Source of the DNA: Pseudomonas sp. TH31
GTDB lineage: Bacteria > Pseudomonadota > Gammaproteobacteria > Pseudomonadales > Pseudomonadaceae
Direction of reading: 5' to 3'
DNA: 64,000 bases
Assembly: GCF_016650815.1 (NCBI RefSeq)
Contig: NZ_JAEKEZ010000023.1
Span: 62,001-126,000 of the forward strand
The translations under genes and the position numbers were made by a program. The notes under the pieces are model-generated. The model searched no databases. It saw nothing but the letters and a program-made list of their open reading frames with translations, and was not told where the DNA came from. Of the stretch, positions 1 to 8,469 are shown piece by piece (positions within the stretch are counted from its first letter, which is position 1; each line of letters opens with the position of its first letter).

Positions 1-180
1 AGCACGGTCTTCGTCATTCAGGGGAATACCCGCGCTCATCTTTTCGATATTGGCGGCAGGGTGGAACGTATCGCCTTCAATGGCAGTCGCGCCGCTGAGT
101 TGGCACAAGGCCTCGCTGACGCAAGTCTTGCCGCAACCGGCAACGCCCATGATGACCAGGGCGGTGATGGGATGATTCAT
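1..180 (-). CDS. gntK: Gluconokinase, N-terminal part (cut by window edge)
   Basis: The reverse strand reads 60 codons from an ATG at 180 to the window edge. It has the Walker A loop GVAGCGKT at residues 12-19, then EGDTFHP and GIPLNDEDR, all hallmarks of the small P-loop gluconokinase family. The enzyme phosphorylates gluconate to 6-phosphogluconate, which feeds the Entner-Doudoroff genes found later in this window. It is divergent from the gntR regulator. Only about a third of the protein is present, so completeness cannot be judged. Confidence 0.9.
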   Translation of the reverse strand, partial: MNHPITALVIMGVAGCGKTCVSEALCQLSGATAIEGDTFHPAANIEKMSAGIPLNDEDRA

Positions 181-198
181 GAAACACCTCAGCGAGCA

Positions 199-212
199 GA
201 CAGCGCTACCTT
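199..212. promoter_or_regulatory. Candidate GntR operator, copy 1
   Basis: The 14-mer GACAGCGCTACCTT occurs here, just upstream of the gntK start, and again at 350-363 before gntR. Its core AGCGCT is palindromic, as expected for a LacI-family site. The operator role is inferred from position and repetition only. Confidence 0.4.
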
Positions 213-349
213 TGCCAGTTATGACACTAAACCAAAAGTAGAAGTTGCCGACGCCTTCTTGTCATTTTTGTGGGTTGCAGCATGTTCGCTCACGAGGCCA
301 AAAAGCGAGGTTCAGGCAAAACTCGCTTACGCATTTGCAGCTGCTTCGG

Positions 350-363
350 GACAGCGCTACCTT
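350..363. promoter_or_regulatory. Candidate GntR operator, copy 2
   Basis: Second exact copy of GACAGCGCTACCTT, 151 bp from the first and 33 bp before the gntR ATG. Two identical sites flanking a divergent promoter would fit repression of gntK plus autoregulation of gntR. This is inference. Confidence 0.4.
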
Positions 364-395
364 AGTGCCTTGAATTTTGTTTGGCAAGCCGCCCG

Positions 396-1427
396 ATGAC
401 CGCCCCTAAAAACGATAAAAATACACGCACCACTGGCCGCCCTACCCTCAATGAAGTCGCGCGCCTGGCCGGCGTCAGTCCGATTACCGCTTCCCGGGCC
501 TTGCGCGGCGTCAGCACCGTGGCCACTGAACTGGTGGAGAAAGTCCAGAAAGCGGCGCTTGAGCTGAACTACGTGGTCAACCCCGCCGCCCGCGCCCTCG
601 CCTCGGCCCAGAGCCATTCGGTGGTGGTGTTGGTGCCGTCGCTGTCCAACCTGTTGTTCATCGATACGCTGGAAGCCATTCATCAGGTTTTGCGGCCCAA
701 AGGCTTTGAAGTACTGATCGGCAACTTCCATTACTCGCGTGATGAAGAGGAAAACCTGCTGCGTAACTACATGGCCTATCAGCCACGCGGCTTGCTGCTG
801 ACCGGTTTCGACCGCACCGAAAGCTCGCGACGGATGATCGAGGCGAGCAATATTCCCTGCGTGTACATGATGGAACTGGACAGCGGCGCGGGTCTTAATT
901 GCGTCGGCTTCTCGCAACTGGCCGCGGGTGAAACGGCAGCCGAGCATTTGCTGTCCCGCGGTCGAAAACGCCTGGCCTACATCGGCGCGCAACTGGACCA
1001 ACGCACTTTGCTGCGTGGTGAAGGCTTTCGCAAAGCCCTGCAAAAGGCTGGTTTATACGACCCGGACCTGGAAGTCCTGACCCCGCGCGCCTCCTCCGTC
1101 GGTTTGGGCGGCGAGCTGTTCCTGCAACTGCTGGCCAGCCATCCCGATGTCGATGCGATCTTCTTTGGCAACGACGACCTGGCCCAGGGCGCACTGCTCG
1201 AAGCCATGCGCTGCGGGATCAAGATCCCCGAGCAAGTGGCGATCCTCGGTTTCAACGACCTGCCGGCCTCGGCGCACATGGTGCCGCGCCTGAGCAGCAT
1301 CAGCACCCCGCGCGAAGCCATCGGCCGGCGCGCGGCGGAACAGATGCTGACGCTGATGGCCGGCAATGCCGTGGCCAAACCGGTGCAGGACATGGGGTTT
1401 GAGTTGAAGGTGCGCGAGAGCACCTGA
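396..1427 (+). CDS. gntR: LacI-family gluconate regulator GntR
   Basis: 343-residue LacI-family repressor. Residues about 18-40 form the helix-turn-helix (TLNEVARLAGVSPITASRAL), followed by the hinge helix and a periplasmic-binding-protein-like effector domain. It is divergent from gluconokinase, which supports a role as the gluconate/6-phosphogluconate-responsive repressor. I chose the ATG at 396. A TTG at 381 in the same frame would add five residues but has no better ribosome site. Confidence 0.88.
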   Translation: MTAPKNDKNTRTTGRPTLNEVARLAGVSPITASRALRGVSTVATELVEKVQKAALELNYVVNPAARALASAQSHSVVVLVPSLSNLLFIDTLEAIHQVLRPKGFEVLIGNFHYSRDEEENLLRNYMAYQPRGLLLTGFDRTESSRRMIEASNIPCVYMMELDSGAGLNCVGFSQLAAGETAAEHLLSRGRKRLAYIGAQLDQRTLLRGEGFRKALQKAGLYDPDLEVLTPRASSVGLGGELFLQLLASHPDVDAIFFGNDDLAQGALLEAMRCGIKIPEQVAILGFNDLPASAHMVPRLSSISTPREAIGRRAAEQMLTLMAGNAVAKPVQDMGFELKVREST

Positions 1428-1457
1428 TGTGGCGACAGGCCAACGCAACGGGTGCTT

Positions 1458-1606
1458 TGTAGCAGCTGTCGAGCCCCGCGAGGCAGCGTCCGGCGGCGCA
1501 GCCGTCGTAAACCCAAAGCACGCGGTCAACCTGACACACCGCATAGCCTGATTTCACGACGGCTTCGCCGCCGGACGCTGCCTCGCGGGGCTCGACAGCT
1601 GCTACA
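1458..1606. repeat. Inverted repeat with arms of about 50 bp
   Basis: The arms 1458-1507 and 1557-1606 are almost perfect reverse complements, separated by about 49 bp. The arms begin GTAGCAGCTGTCGAGCC and hold nested small palindromes. This resembles a third class of REP/REPIN, unlike the two classes common elsewhere in the window. It may also act as a terminator-like structure after gntR. Confidence 0.75.
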
Positions 1607-1616
1607 GATCCCGACC

Positions 1617-1812
1617 TTATGGATCGAGGTTATCCAGCACCCGATTCACCGCCAGCTCTGCCTGCTGGATGATCTGCGCAATCCCCAGTGCCGTGTTGCG
1701 CTGCGTACCTTCCAGAAACGCGGCAAAGTCATGGGTCACAGGCCGAAGCCAGTGATTCGCAGGCGTGGGCCAGCAGGGTTTCGTTGTCGACGTTGGGGTT
1801 GATAGAAAAGAT
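1617..1812 (-). pseudogene. DUF6124-like gene fragment, array copy 1
   Basis: The reverse strand encodes INPNVDNETLLAHACESLAS, then shifts frame and continues as THDFAAFLEGTQRNTALGIA and on to a stop at 1617. This pattern resembles the C-terminal half of small Pseudomonas DUF6124 proteins from memory. The N-terminal half is absent. This copy ends in NLDP, two residues shorter than the others, and is the most diverged unit. Confidence 0.6.
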
Positions 1813-1852
1813 TGGTGCGCAAGAGCACCCGACGCTCTCAAACCTGGATCGC

Positions 1853-1943
1853 CCCCTGTAGGAGCTGCCGAAGGCTGCGATCTTTTGATCTTGATCTTTA
1901 AAAACAAGATCAAAAGATCGCAGCCTTCGGCAGCTCCTACGGG
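1853..1943. repeat. REP pair (GCCGAAGGC class), array unit 1
   Basis: Inverted copies of TGTAGGAGCTGCCGAAGGCT flank a short AT-rich centre with GATCAAAAGATC ends, forming a long hairpin inside the 360-bp unit. Confidence 0.9.
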
Positions 1944-1970
1944 AGGGTGTCCGACCCGCAGGTTCAGCGT

Positions 1971-2172
1971 TTAGTCTTGTGGATCGAGGTTATCCAGCAC
2001 CCGATTCACCACCAGTTCCGCCTGCTGGATGATCTGCGCAATGCCCAGCGCCGTGTTGCGCTGCGTACCTTCCAGAAACGCGGCAAAGTCATGGGTCACA
2101 GGCCGAAGCCAGTGATTCGCAGGCGTGGGCCAGCAGGGTTTCGTTGTCGACGTTGGGGTTGATAGAGAAGAT
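1971..2172 (-). pseudogene. DUF6124-like gene fragment, array copy 2
   Basis: Same fragment as copy 1, with the same frame break after LASA and a stop at 1971 after NLDPQD. The identical frame break in all copies shows that the gene was already broken before amplification. Confidence 0.6.
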
Positions 2173-2212
2173 TGGTGCGCGAGAGCACCCGACGCTCTCA
2201 AACCTGGATCGC

Positions 2213-2303
2213 CCCCTGTAGGAGCTGCCGAAGGCTGCGATCTTTTGATCTTGATCTTTAAAAACAAGATCAAAAGATCGCAGCCTTCGGCAGCTCCTAC
2301 GGG
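2213..2303. repeat. REP pair, array unit 2
   Basis: Same GCCGAAGGC-class hairpin pair, exactly 360 bp from the unit 1 pair. Confidence 0.9.
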
Positions 2304-2330
2304 AGGGTGTCCGACCCGCAGGTTCAGCGT

Positions 2331-2532
2331 TTAGTCTTGTGGATCGAGGTTATCCAGCACCCGATTCAGCACCAGCTCCGCCTGCTGGATGATCTGCGCA
2401 ATGCCCAGCGCCGTGTTGCGCTGCGTACCTTCCAGAAACGCGGCAAAGTCATGGGTCACAGGCCGAAGCCAGTGATTCGCAGGCGTGGGCCAGCAGGGTT
2501 TCGTTGTCGACGTTGGGGTTGATAGAGAAGAT
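2331..2532 (-). pseudogene. DUF6124-like gene fragment, array copy 3
   Basis: Third copy, with the same truncated N-terminus, internal frame break and stop. It differs from copy 2 by the CAGCACC variant near the 3' end of the gene. Confidence 0.6.
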
Positions 2533-2572
2533 TGGTGCGCGAGAGCACCCGACGCTCTCAAACCTGGATCGC

Positions 2573-2663
2573 CCCCTGTAGGAGCTGCCGAAGGCTGCGA
2601 TCTTTTGATCTTGATCTTTAAAAACAAGATCAAAAGATCGCAGCCTTCGGCAGCTCCTACGGG
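2573..2663. repeat. REP pair, array unit 3
   Basis: Same hairpin pair in register with the 360-bp period. Confidence 0.9.
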
Positions 2664-2690
2664 AGGGTGTCCGACCCGCAGGTTCAGCGT

Positions 2691-2892
2691 TTAGTCTTGT
2701 GGATCGAGGTTATCCAGCACCCGATTCACCACCAGCTCCGCCTGCTGGATGATCTGCGCAATGCCCAGCGCCGTGTTGCGCTGCGTACCTTCCAGAAACG
2801 CGGCAAAGTCATGGGTCACAGGCCGAAGCCAGTGATTCGCAGGCGTGGGCCAGCAGGGTTTCGTTGTCGACGTTGGGGTTGATAGAGAAGAT
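2691..2892 (-). pseudogene. DUF6124-like gene fragment, array copy 4
   Basis: Fourth copy, carrying the CACCACC variant shared with copy 2 and the same frame break. Confidence 0.6.
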
Positions 2893-2932
2893 TGGTGCGC
2901 GAGAGCACCCGACGCTCTCAAACCTGGATCGC

Positions 2933-3023
2933 CCCCTGTAGGAGCTGCCGAAGGCTGCGATCTTTTGATCTTGATCTTTAAAAACAAGATCAAAAGATCG
3001 CAGCCTTCGGCAGCTCCTACGGG
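2933..3023. repeat. REP pair, array unit 4
   Basis: Last REP pair of the array. The fifth, partial unit ends before it would carry one. Confidence 0.9.
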
Positions 3024-3050
3024 AGGGTGTCCGACCCGCAGGTTCAGCGT

Positions 3051-3213
3051 TTAGTCTTGTGGATCGAGGTTATCCAGCACCCGATTCAGCACCAGCTCCG
3101 CCTGCTGGATGATCTGCACAATGCCCAGCGCCGTGTTGCGCTGCGTACCTTCCAGAAACGCGGCAAAGTCATGGGTCACAGGCCGAAGCCAGTGATTCGC
3201 AGGCGTGGGCCAG
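3051..3213 (-). pseudogene. DUF6124-like gene fragment, truncated array copy 5
   Basis: Partial fifth copy. Homology to the other units stops at about 3213, inside the fragment, where sequence next to the LysR gene begins. No intact DUF6124 gene exists in the window, so the parent gene lost its 5' part here. Confidence 0.6.
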
Positions 3214-3229
3214 TCGGATTGGCGCATGC

Positions 3230-4102
3230 TTAACACCCCATCAACTCGACAAACGCCAACGCGCCCTTCTGCAACGGCTGGCTCTTGAGCCACACCGCGT
3301 GCACTGGCAGCACCAAACCGTTCTCGATGTTGCGAAAGCTCAAGCGCTTGAGTCTTCCCGCGTCCAGTAGCGGCTGCACCACCGACAACGGAAAGTTGCC
3401 CCAGCCCAATCCCGCCTCAACCATTTCCAGTGCCACCGCCAATGTGTCGGTACGCCAGTAAGACTCAGCCACCAGCGGCCGGGTTTCGCTGATTGGCAAG
3501 TCACGGCTGGCGACGATGATCTGCCGCACATGCACCAAATCCTCCAGGAACAACTCCTGCCCTTGATGCAACGGATGATCCGCCGCCAGCGTGGCGATCA
3601 TCCGTTCGGTGCCGACGAACTGAAAACGCTCCAGTACGTTCACGCTCAACCCGGCGAACGCCAGGCAGACGCTGACGCGACCGCTATGGAGCAGCGCCAG
3701 CACATCATCCTGCGGCGCGCTGAGCACTTCGATTTCCAGCAGCGGATGACGCTCGGCGATCACCTTGATCGCCGCCATCAAACCGCGCTTGTCGAGGTCC
3801 GCCACCACGCCAATCGATAACTTGCTTTCCAGCCCCAGCGACAACTCGATCGCATGCACCTGCAACTGCTTGAGCTGATCGAAAATCAGCCGCGCATGCG
3901 GCACCAGGGCACTGGCCATGGCCGTCGGCACCGGTTCGCGATGACGACGGTCGAACAGTGGATAACCGAGCTCGGCTTCGAGGTTGCCGATGCCCATGCT
4001 CACCGCCGACGGCACTTTGCCCAACGCCCGGGCTGCTGCGGAAAACGAGCCGCGCTCGATCACCGCGAGAAACAATTCGATGCTGTCGCTGTTGAAGTTC
4101 AT
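3230..4102 (-). CDS. LysR-family transcriptional regulator
   Basis: 290-residue LysR-type regulator. The N-terminal winged helix-turn-helix (FLAVIERGSFSAAARALGK) is followed by a typical effector-binding domain. I chose the ATG at 4102 (MNFNSDSIELF), since the five upstream codons look non-coding. It is divergent from a PACE-family efflux gene with 120 bp between them, the arrangement known for aceR/aceI-type pairs, so it probably controls that pump. The effector is unknown. Confidence 0.88.
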   Translation of the reverse strand: MNFNSDSIELFLAVIERGSFSAAARALGKVPSAVSMGIGNLEAELGYPLFDRRHREPVPTAMASALVPHARLIFDQLKQLQVHAIELSLGLESKLSIGVVADLDKRGLMAAIKVIAERHPLLEIEVLSAPQDDVLALLHSGRVSVCLAFAGLSVNVLERFQFVGTERMIATLAADHPLHQGQELFLEDLVHVRQIIVASRDLPISETRPLVAESYWRTDTLAVALEMVEAGLGWGNFPLSVVQPLLDAGRLKRLSFRNIENGLVLPVHAVWLKSQPLQKGALAFVELMGC

Positions 4103-4222
4103 CCGACGTCCTATCAATAAAACTGAAAGCTACTGACTTTTTCTATCAGACCTATTGAAGCTATATTTTGTCGCCTACGCCAGTGCTGCTGGCATCTGTT
4201 CGCAAGAAAGAGGCAAAAACCC

Positions 4223-4654
4223 ATGCAAGGCGTTAAACGCAAACTGGTCTACGTGTCACTGTATGAAGTCATCGGCATGACCTTCTCGGCCCTGGGCCTG
4301 GCGTTGCTGTCCGGCACTTCGCCCGGCAGCACCGGCCCGCTGGCGGTGATCATCACCACCATCGCCGTGACCTGGAATTTCATCTACACCTCGCTGTTCG
4401 AACGCTGGGAAAGCCGCCAGCCTTCGCGCACCCGCACCGTTAAACGGCGCATCGCCCATGCCGTGGGTTTTCAACTAACCTTGATTGTGTTCCTCATCCC
4501 GTTGATTGCCTGGTGGATGAACATCAGCCTGGTCGAGGCGTTTCTGCTCGACCTGGCGCTGATCATCTTCATCCCGTGCTACACCTTCGCGTTCAACTGG
4601 TTGTTCGATCGCACGTTTGGTTTGCCGGCCTCGGCGCTGCCGGATCCTGCTTAA
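4223..4654 (+). CDS. PACE-family multidrug/biocide efflux transporter
   Basis: 143-residue inner-membrane protein with four predicted transmembrane helices in two tandem bacterial transmembrane-pair repeats. A glutamate lies at residue 15 in the first helix (SLYEVIGM), the position of the essential acidic residue in AceI. Size and layout match the PACE (chlorhexidine efflux) family. The divergent LysR gene is the likely regulator. The substrate is not predictable; the family exports biocides and possibly short polyamines. Confidence 0.87.
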   Translation: MQGVKRKLVYVSLYEVIGMTFSALGLALLSGTSPGSTGPLAVIITTIAVTWNFIYTSLFERWESRQPSRTRTVKRRIAHAVGFQLTLIVFLIPLIAWWMNISLVEAFLLDLALIIFIPCYTFAFNWLFDRTFGLPASALPDPA

Positions 4655-4725
4655 CACTTAAAGTCGCCCATTGGCGGACACGCTGTTAGATTCCTGAGGC
4701 GTCGATTCGCTAAAGGAGTAGCTCC

Positions 4726-5358
4726 ATGGAACATGCACTGAAGATTCTCGGTAAAGCGTCGTCCATCAACGTCAGAAAAGTCCTGTGGACTTGTGAGGAG
4801 CTGGGCGTTTCCTACGAACGTGAGGATTGGGGCAGCGGTTTTGCCTCGACCCACAGCCCCGAGTTCACCCGTCTGAACCCCAACGCCCAAGTGCCGGTGA
4901 TCATCGATGAGGCCGGGGTGTTGTGGGAGTCCAACACCATTTGCCGTTACCTGGCCGGCAAGCATCACAACCACGAATTGCTGCCCGGAGAACCGGCAGC
5001 CCGCGCTCGGGTGGAACAATGGATGGATTGGCAGGCCACCGAGCTCAATCGGTCCTGGAGCTACGCCTTCACCGCGCTGGTGCGCAAAGACCCCGAGTTC
5101 CAGGATCCGCACCAGATTGCCGTTGGCGTTAATGAATGGAATCACAAGATGGGCATCCTTGAGCAGCAGCTCGCGGCTACCAAAACCTACGTCGCCGGGC
5201 CACGGTTCACCCTGGCCGACATCGTGATCGGTTTGTCCGTCAATCGATGGCTGATGACACCGATGGAGCGGCCCGACTTTCCCGCTGTCGACGAGTATTT
5301 CCAACGATTGGCGCAGCGTCCGGGCTTTATGAAGCACGGCTGCAATGGCTTGCCATAG
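4726..5358 (+). CDS. Glutathione S-transferase family protein
   Basis: 210 residues with a thioredoxin-like N-terminal domain (about 1-80) and an all-helical C-terminal domain. Visible features are SSINVRKV near the predicted glutathione site, the cis-proline segment NPNAQVPVIID, and WESNTICRYL. AAGGAG-like sequence lies before the ATG. It is followed after 42 bp by an NAD-dependent epimerase/dehydrogenase and may be co-transcribed with it. The substrate is unknown. Confidence 0.9.
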   Translation: MEHALKILGKASSINVRKVLWTCEELGVSYEREDWGSGFASTHSPEFTRLNPNAQVPVIIDEAGVLWESNTICRYLAGKHHNHELLPGEPAARARVEQWMDWQATELNRSWSYAFTALVRKDPEFQDPHQIAVGVNEWNHKMGILEQQLAATKTYVAGPRFTLADIVIGLSVNRWLMTPMERPDFPAVDEYFQRLAQRPGFMKHGCNGLP

Positions 5359-5400
5359 CGCAAGACAAACGCCCAACCCCTTCCCGAAAAAGAGAGACAC

Positions 5401-6141
5401 ATGAACGGACTCAACGTACTGCTGACCGGCGCTTGCGGCAGAATAGGCAAAACCTTTTTCGACGCCTCGAAGGATCGTTACACCTTTGTGCTGACGGACC
5501 GCGTCGAACCCGACTTCCCGGTCGAGGCGCCCCACCGTTTTGTGCGCCTGGACATGGCCGATCCCAAGGCAATGGAAGAAGCGCTGGAAGGCATCGACGT
5601 CATCGTCCACCTGGCCGGCATCCCCCACGCCAGCGCGACCTTCGATGAGCTGTTGCCGAACAATATTCTGGCCACCACCTACCTGTTCGAAGCGGCGGTG
5701 GCGGCCGGTTGCAAGCGGCTGATATTCGCCAGCAGCGCGCAAACCATCGAAGGTTATCCGGTGGACCGGCAGATCACTCCGGGCATGCAGGTCATGCCGG
5801 CCAATCTATACGGCGTCAGCAAGTGTTATGGCGAAGCGTTGTGCGCGTTCTACGCAGCCAAGCGCGGGCTCTCGACCATTGCCATTCGCATCGGCGCCTT
5901 CGAATTCCCGGATCGTCATGAGCTGACCAACGCGCGAGACTTGAGCGCCTGGCTCAGCCCTCGGGACGCGGTGCAGCTACTGCAGCGCTCGGTGGAAGTC
6001 GAAGGCGTGCAGCACCTGATCGCCCATGGCATTTCCAACAACCGCTTCAAGCGTCTCGATCTCAGCGAAACCACGCGGGTTCTGGGTTATTTGCCGGTGG
6101 ATGATGCGTTTCGCGAGTTTGATCTGCCGATCGCGCCATAA
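5401..6141 (+). CDS. NAD(P)-dependent epimerase/dehydrogenase (uronate dehydrogenase-like)
   Basis: 246-residue extended short-chain dehydrogenase. It has the dinucleotide loop TGACGRIG at residues 9-16, a catalytic Ser around 111-112, and YGVSK with Tyr137 and Lys141. Length and the short C-terminus resemble uronate dehydrogenases, but these motifs do not fix the substrate. It lies just downstream of a glutathione transferase on the same strand and upstream of an MFS sugar/acid transporter. Confidence 0.82.
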   Translation: MNGLNVLLTGACGRIGKTFFDASKDRYTFVLTDRVEPDFPVEAPHRFVRLDMADPKAMEEALEGIDVIVHLAGIPHASATFDELLPNNILATTYLFEAAVAAGCKRLIFASSAQTIEGYPVDRQITPGMQVMPANLYGVSKCYGEALCAFYAAKRGLSTIAIRIGAFEFPDRHELTNARDLSAWLSPRDAVQLLQRSVEVEGVQHLIAHGISNNRFKRLDLSETTRVLGYLPVDDAFREFDLPIAP

Positions 6142-6246
6142 ACCCTTAAAACCTGAGGCGTTTTTGCAATAACTCAGCGTAACTCGTCACAACGCAGCAA
6201 AAAATCACAACCTTTCATTTCCGATAGCAGGCTAAGCTTCCCCTTC

Positions 6247-6254
6247 AACAAGAA
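6247..6254 (+). promoter_or_regulatory. Candidate Crc/Hfq CA motif before MFS gene
   Basis: AACAAGAA matches the catabolite-activity pattern AANAANAA and lies 12 nt before the ATG at 6267, a place where Hfq/Crc could block translation. Short motif, so chance occurrence is possible. Confidence 0.4.
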
Positions 6255-6266
6255 TCGGATCAGCCC

Positions 6267-7691
6267 ATGCCTGCTCACTCCCCCGCCGCTGCTCAATCAG
6301 ACGGCATCGACCCTGTTCGCGCCGCACAGATCTCCGCCCGCATCGACCGCCTCCCCGCCGTCTCCACGATATGGAGGCTGGTGGCGTTGCTGTCGATTGG
6401 TGGTTTTTTCGAGCTGTATGACCTGTTCCAGACGGCCTACATCAGCCCCGGCCTGATTCGCGACGGCATCTTCGCCACGGGCAGCCAAGGCGTGTTCGGT
6501 TTCTCCGATCAGGCCGCGTTTGCCTCGGCGACGTTTCTGGGGTTGTTCCTTGGCGCCAGCCTGCTCAGCCCTTTGGCTGACCGCTTCGGCCGCCGCGCCA
6601 TCTTCACCTTTGCGCTGATCTGGTACACCGTCGCGACGGTTGCCATGGGCGTGCAGAGTTCGGCGCCGGGCATTATCTGCATGCGTTTTCTGGTGGGGAT
6701 TGGCCTGGGCATCGAGCTGGTGACCATCGACGCCTACCTGTCGGAGCTGGTGCCCAAGCGGATGCGCAGTTCGGCGTTTGCCTTTGCCTTTTTCGTGCAA
6801 TTTCTCTCGGTGCCGGCGGTGGCGTTGATGTCGTGGTGGCTGGTGCCGCAGGCGCCGTTCGGGGTGTCGGGCTGGCGCTGGGTGGTGTTGGCCAGCGCGG
6901 TGTTTGCGCTGTTCATCTGGTGGCTGCGCTCACGGTTGCCGGAGTCGCCACGCTGGCTGGCCCAGCATGGCCGGTTCGACGAGGCCAGCCGGATCCTTGA
7001 TGTCATTGAGGCGCGCTGCGTAAAGGATCAGGGCAAGCCGCTGGACGCGCCGGAACTGGCGGCGGTCGACGTTCAGGGTTCGGGGCGTTTTGCCGATATC
7101 TGGCAACCGCCCTATCGTCGTCGGGCGTTAATGCTGATTGTCTTCCACGTGTTCCAGGCCATCGGCTTCTTCGGTTTCGGCAACTGGTTGCCGGCGCTGC
7201 TTTCGGGCCAAGGCGTGAGCGTGACCCACAGCCTGATGTACGCCTTCATCATCACCCTGGCCTACCCGCTCGGACCGCTGCTGTTCGTGAAGTTCGCCAA
7301 CCGCTTCGAGAACAAATGGCAGATCGTCGGTTCGGCCTTGGGCGCCATGACCTTCGGCACGCTGTTCGCGCTGCAGACCAGCGCTGTCGGGCTGATCGTC
7401 TGCGGGGTGATGATCACCTTCTGCAACGCCTGGCTGAGCTTCGCCTATCACGCCTACCAAAGCGAACTGTTCCCCACCAACATCCGCGCCCGGGCCGTGG
7501 GCTTCTGCTATTCGTTCAGTCGGTTGTCGACGGTGTTCAGCAGTTTGCTGATCGGGATCTTTCTCGAACACTTCGGCACGCCGGGGGTGCTGGCGTTTAT
7601 TGTCAGCAGCATGTTGATCGTGATGATGACCATCGGTTACTTCGGGCCACGCACACGGAACCTGGCACTGGAGAACATTGCTCACCGCTGA
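6267..7691 (+). CDS. MFS transporter
   Basis: 474-residue major facilitator with about 12 transmembrane helices. The signature DRFGRRAIF lies in the loop between helices 2 and 3, with RLPESPRWL in the central loop. The sequence is of the metabolite:H+ symporter or sugar-transporter branch. The substrate cannot be named from sequence alone. The upstream CA motif suggests a carbon source whose uptake is catabolite-repressed. Confidence 0.87.
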   Translation: MPAHSPAAAQSDGIDPVRAAQISARIDRLPAVSTIWRLVALLSIGGFFELYDLFQTAYISPGLIRDGIFATGSQGVFGFSDQAAFASATFLGLFLGASLLSPLADRFGRRAIFTFALIWYTVATVAMGVQSSAPGIICMRFLVGIGLGIELVTIDAYLSELVPKRMRSSAFAFAFFVQFLSVPAVALMSWWLVPQAPFGVSGWRWVVLASAVFALFIWWLRSRLPESPRWLAQHGRFDEASRILDVIEARCVKDQGKPLDAPELAAVDVQGSGRFADIWQPPYRRRALMLIVFHVFQAIGFFGFGNWLPALLSGQGVSVTHSLMYAFIITLAYPLGPLLFVKFANRFENKWQIVGSALGAMTFGTLFALQTSAVGLIVCGVMITFCNAWLSFAYHAYQSELFPTNIRARAVGFCYSFSRLSTVFSSLLIGIFLEHFGTPGVLAFIVSSMLIVMMTIGYFGPRTRNLALENIAHR

Positions 7692-7827
7692 CGCCTGCGC
7701 GGTTGCCGCCCAGCGGCAAAGTTTGACCGCTGCCGTCGCTCAAATGCCCCAAAAACAGGGCGCTTCAGCCGCGGCACGTTAATTGCTCCGGCACACCCGA
7801 CAGCAATTACCTACAGGCTTACCCATC

Positions 7828-8376
7828 ATGTTGGTCAACGCCCAGAAAGCTTCCATCATTCAACCGACCCAGCGCACGGACATGGACCCGACCACGGCCG
7901 CCGCCAGTGCGCTGTACAGTGGTTTGATCCAGAACGCGCAGAACACCGTCGCGCAGATCAAGCAGGACAGCACCAACGTCCAGGCCTCCGGTCTGACATC
8001 GGCGACCCAGCAAGTCAGCGCGGCGAGCACCATCAGCGACAACGTTGATGAAGCGTTCGCCAAAACCCGCGTCGGTTTGCAAACCGCTGTCCCGGACGAC
8101 TCCACCACCCAGTCCACCGACAGCACAGCCATGACCGACTTCAAGGACTACATGAGCAAATCCCCGGAACAGCGGATGCGCGACAGTATCCTGAGCGATC
8201 TGGGCATCACCGAAGACCAATTGAGTGCCATGCCGCCGGCGCAACAACTGGCCGTTGGCAAAGAAATCGCCCAGCGCCTCGAAGACAAGATGAAAGTGGC
8301 GCAGACCGATACAGAAAACAGCAGCACCGCGAAAGACACGACTCAGGTGACAGACAAGTTTCTGGCTTCGCTGTAA
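7828..8376 (+). CDS. Hypothetical protein, Ser/Thr/Gln-rich
   Basis: 182 residues, with no family recognised. It is rich in Ser, Thr, Gln and Ala, low in hydrophobics, and has no signal peptide or membrane helix. The middle part (MSKSPEQRMRDSILSDLGI) looks like a compact helical segment. I chose the ATG at 7828; a TTG at 7783 would extend it by 15 residues. Composition suggests a secreted or surface-associated soluble protein, but that is only a guess. Confidence 0.7.
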   Translation: MLVNAQKASIIQPTQRTDMDPTTAAASALYSGLIQNAQNTVAQIKQDSTNVQASGLTSATQQVSAASTISDNVDEAFAKTRVGLQTAVPDDSTTQSTDSTAMTDFKDYMSKSPEQRMRDSILSDLGITEDQLSAMPPAQQLAVGKEIAQRLEDKMKVAQTDTENSSTAKDTTQVTDKFLASL

Positions 8377-8392
8377 CAGCTGAGACCGAACT

Positions 8393-8462
8393 TGTAGGAG
8401 CAAGGCTTGCCCGCGATGGCGTTCTGAAGGGCGCTATCGCGGGCAAGCCTTGCTCCTACGGG
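8393..8462. repeat. REP pair (GCAAGGCTTGC class)
   Basis: Inverted copies of TAGGAGCAAGGCTTGCCCGC around an 11-bp centre, between the hypothetical gene and the convergent chemoreceptor gene. Confidence 0.88.
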
Positions 8463-8469
8463 AATGCGA

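Larger units (their letters stand above)
1621..3213. repeat. 360-bp tandem repeat array, 4.4 copies
   Basis: Near-identical units begin at 1621, 1981, 2341, 2701 and 3061. The last is cut at about 3213 and runs into the neighbouring LysR gene. Each full unit contains, on the minus strand, the end of a DUF6124-like gene with an internal frameshift, plus one REP pair. Units differ by scattered single-base changes, so they are not simple copies of one read. Units 2 and 4 share CACCACC where units 3 and 5 share CAGCACC, suggesting one step that duplicated a two-unit block. Confidence 0.95.

Noticed and set aside
1621..3213. Repeated open frames of about 70-100 codons in the 360-bp array as a gene family
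   Set aside because: Most run through the REP hairpin or are in the wrong frame. Only the DUF6124-like parts look like former coding sequence.
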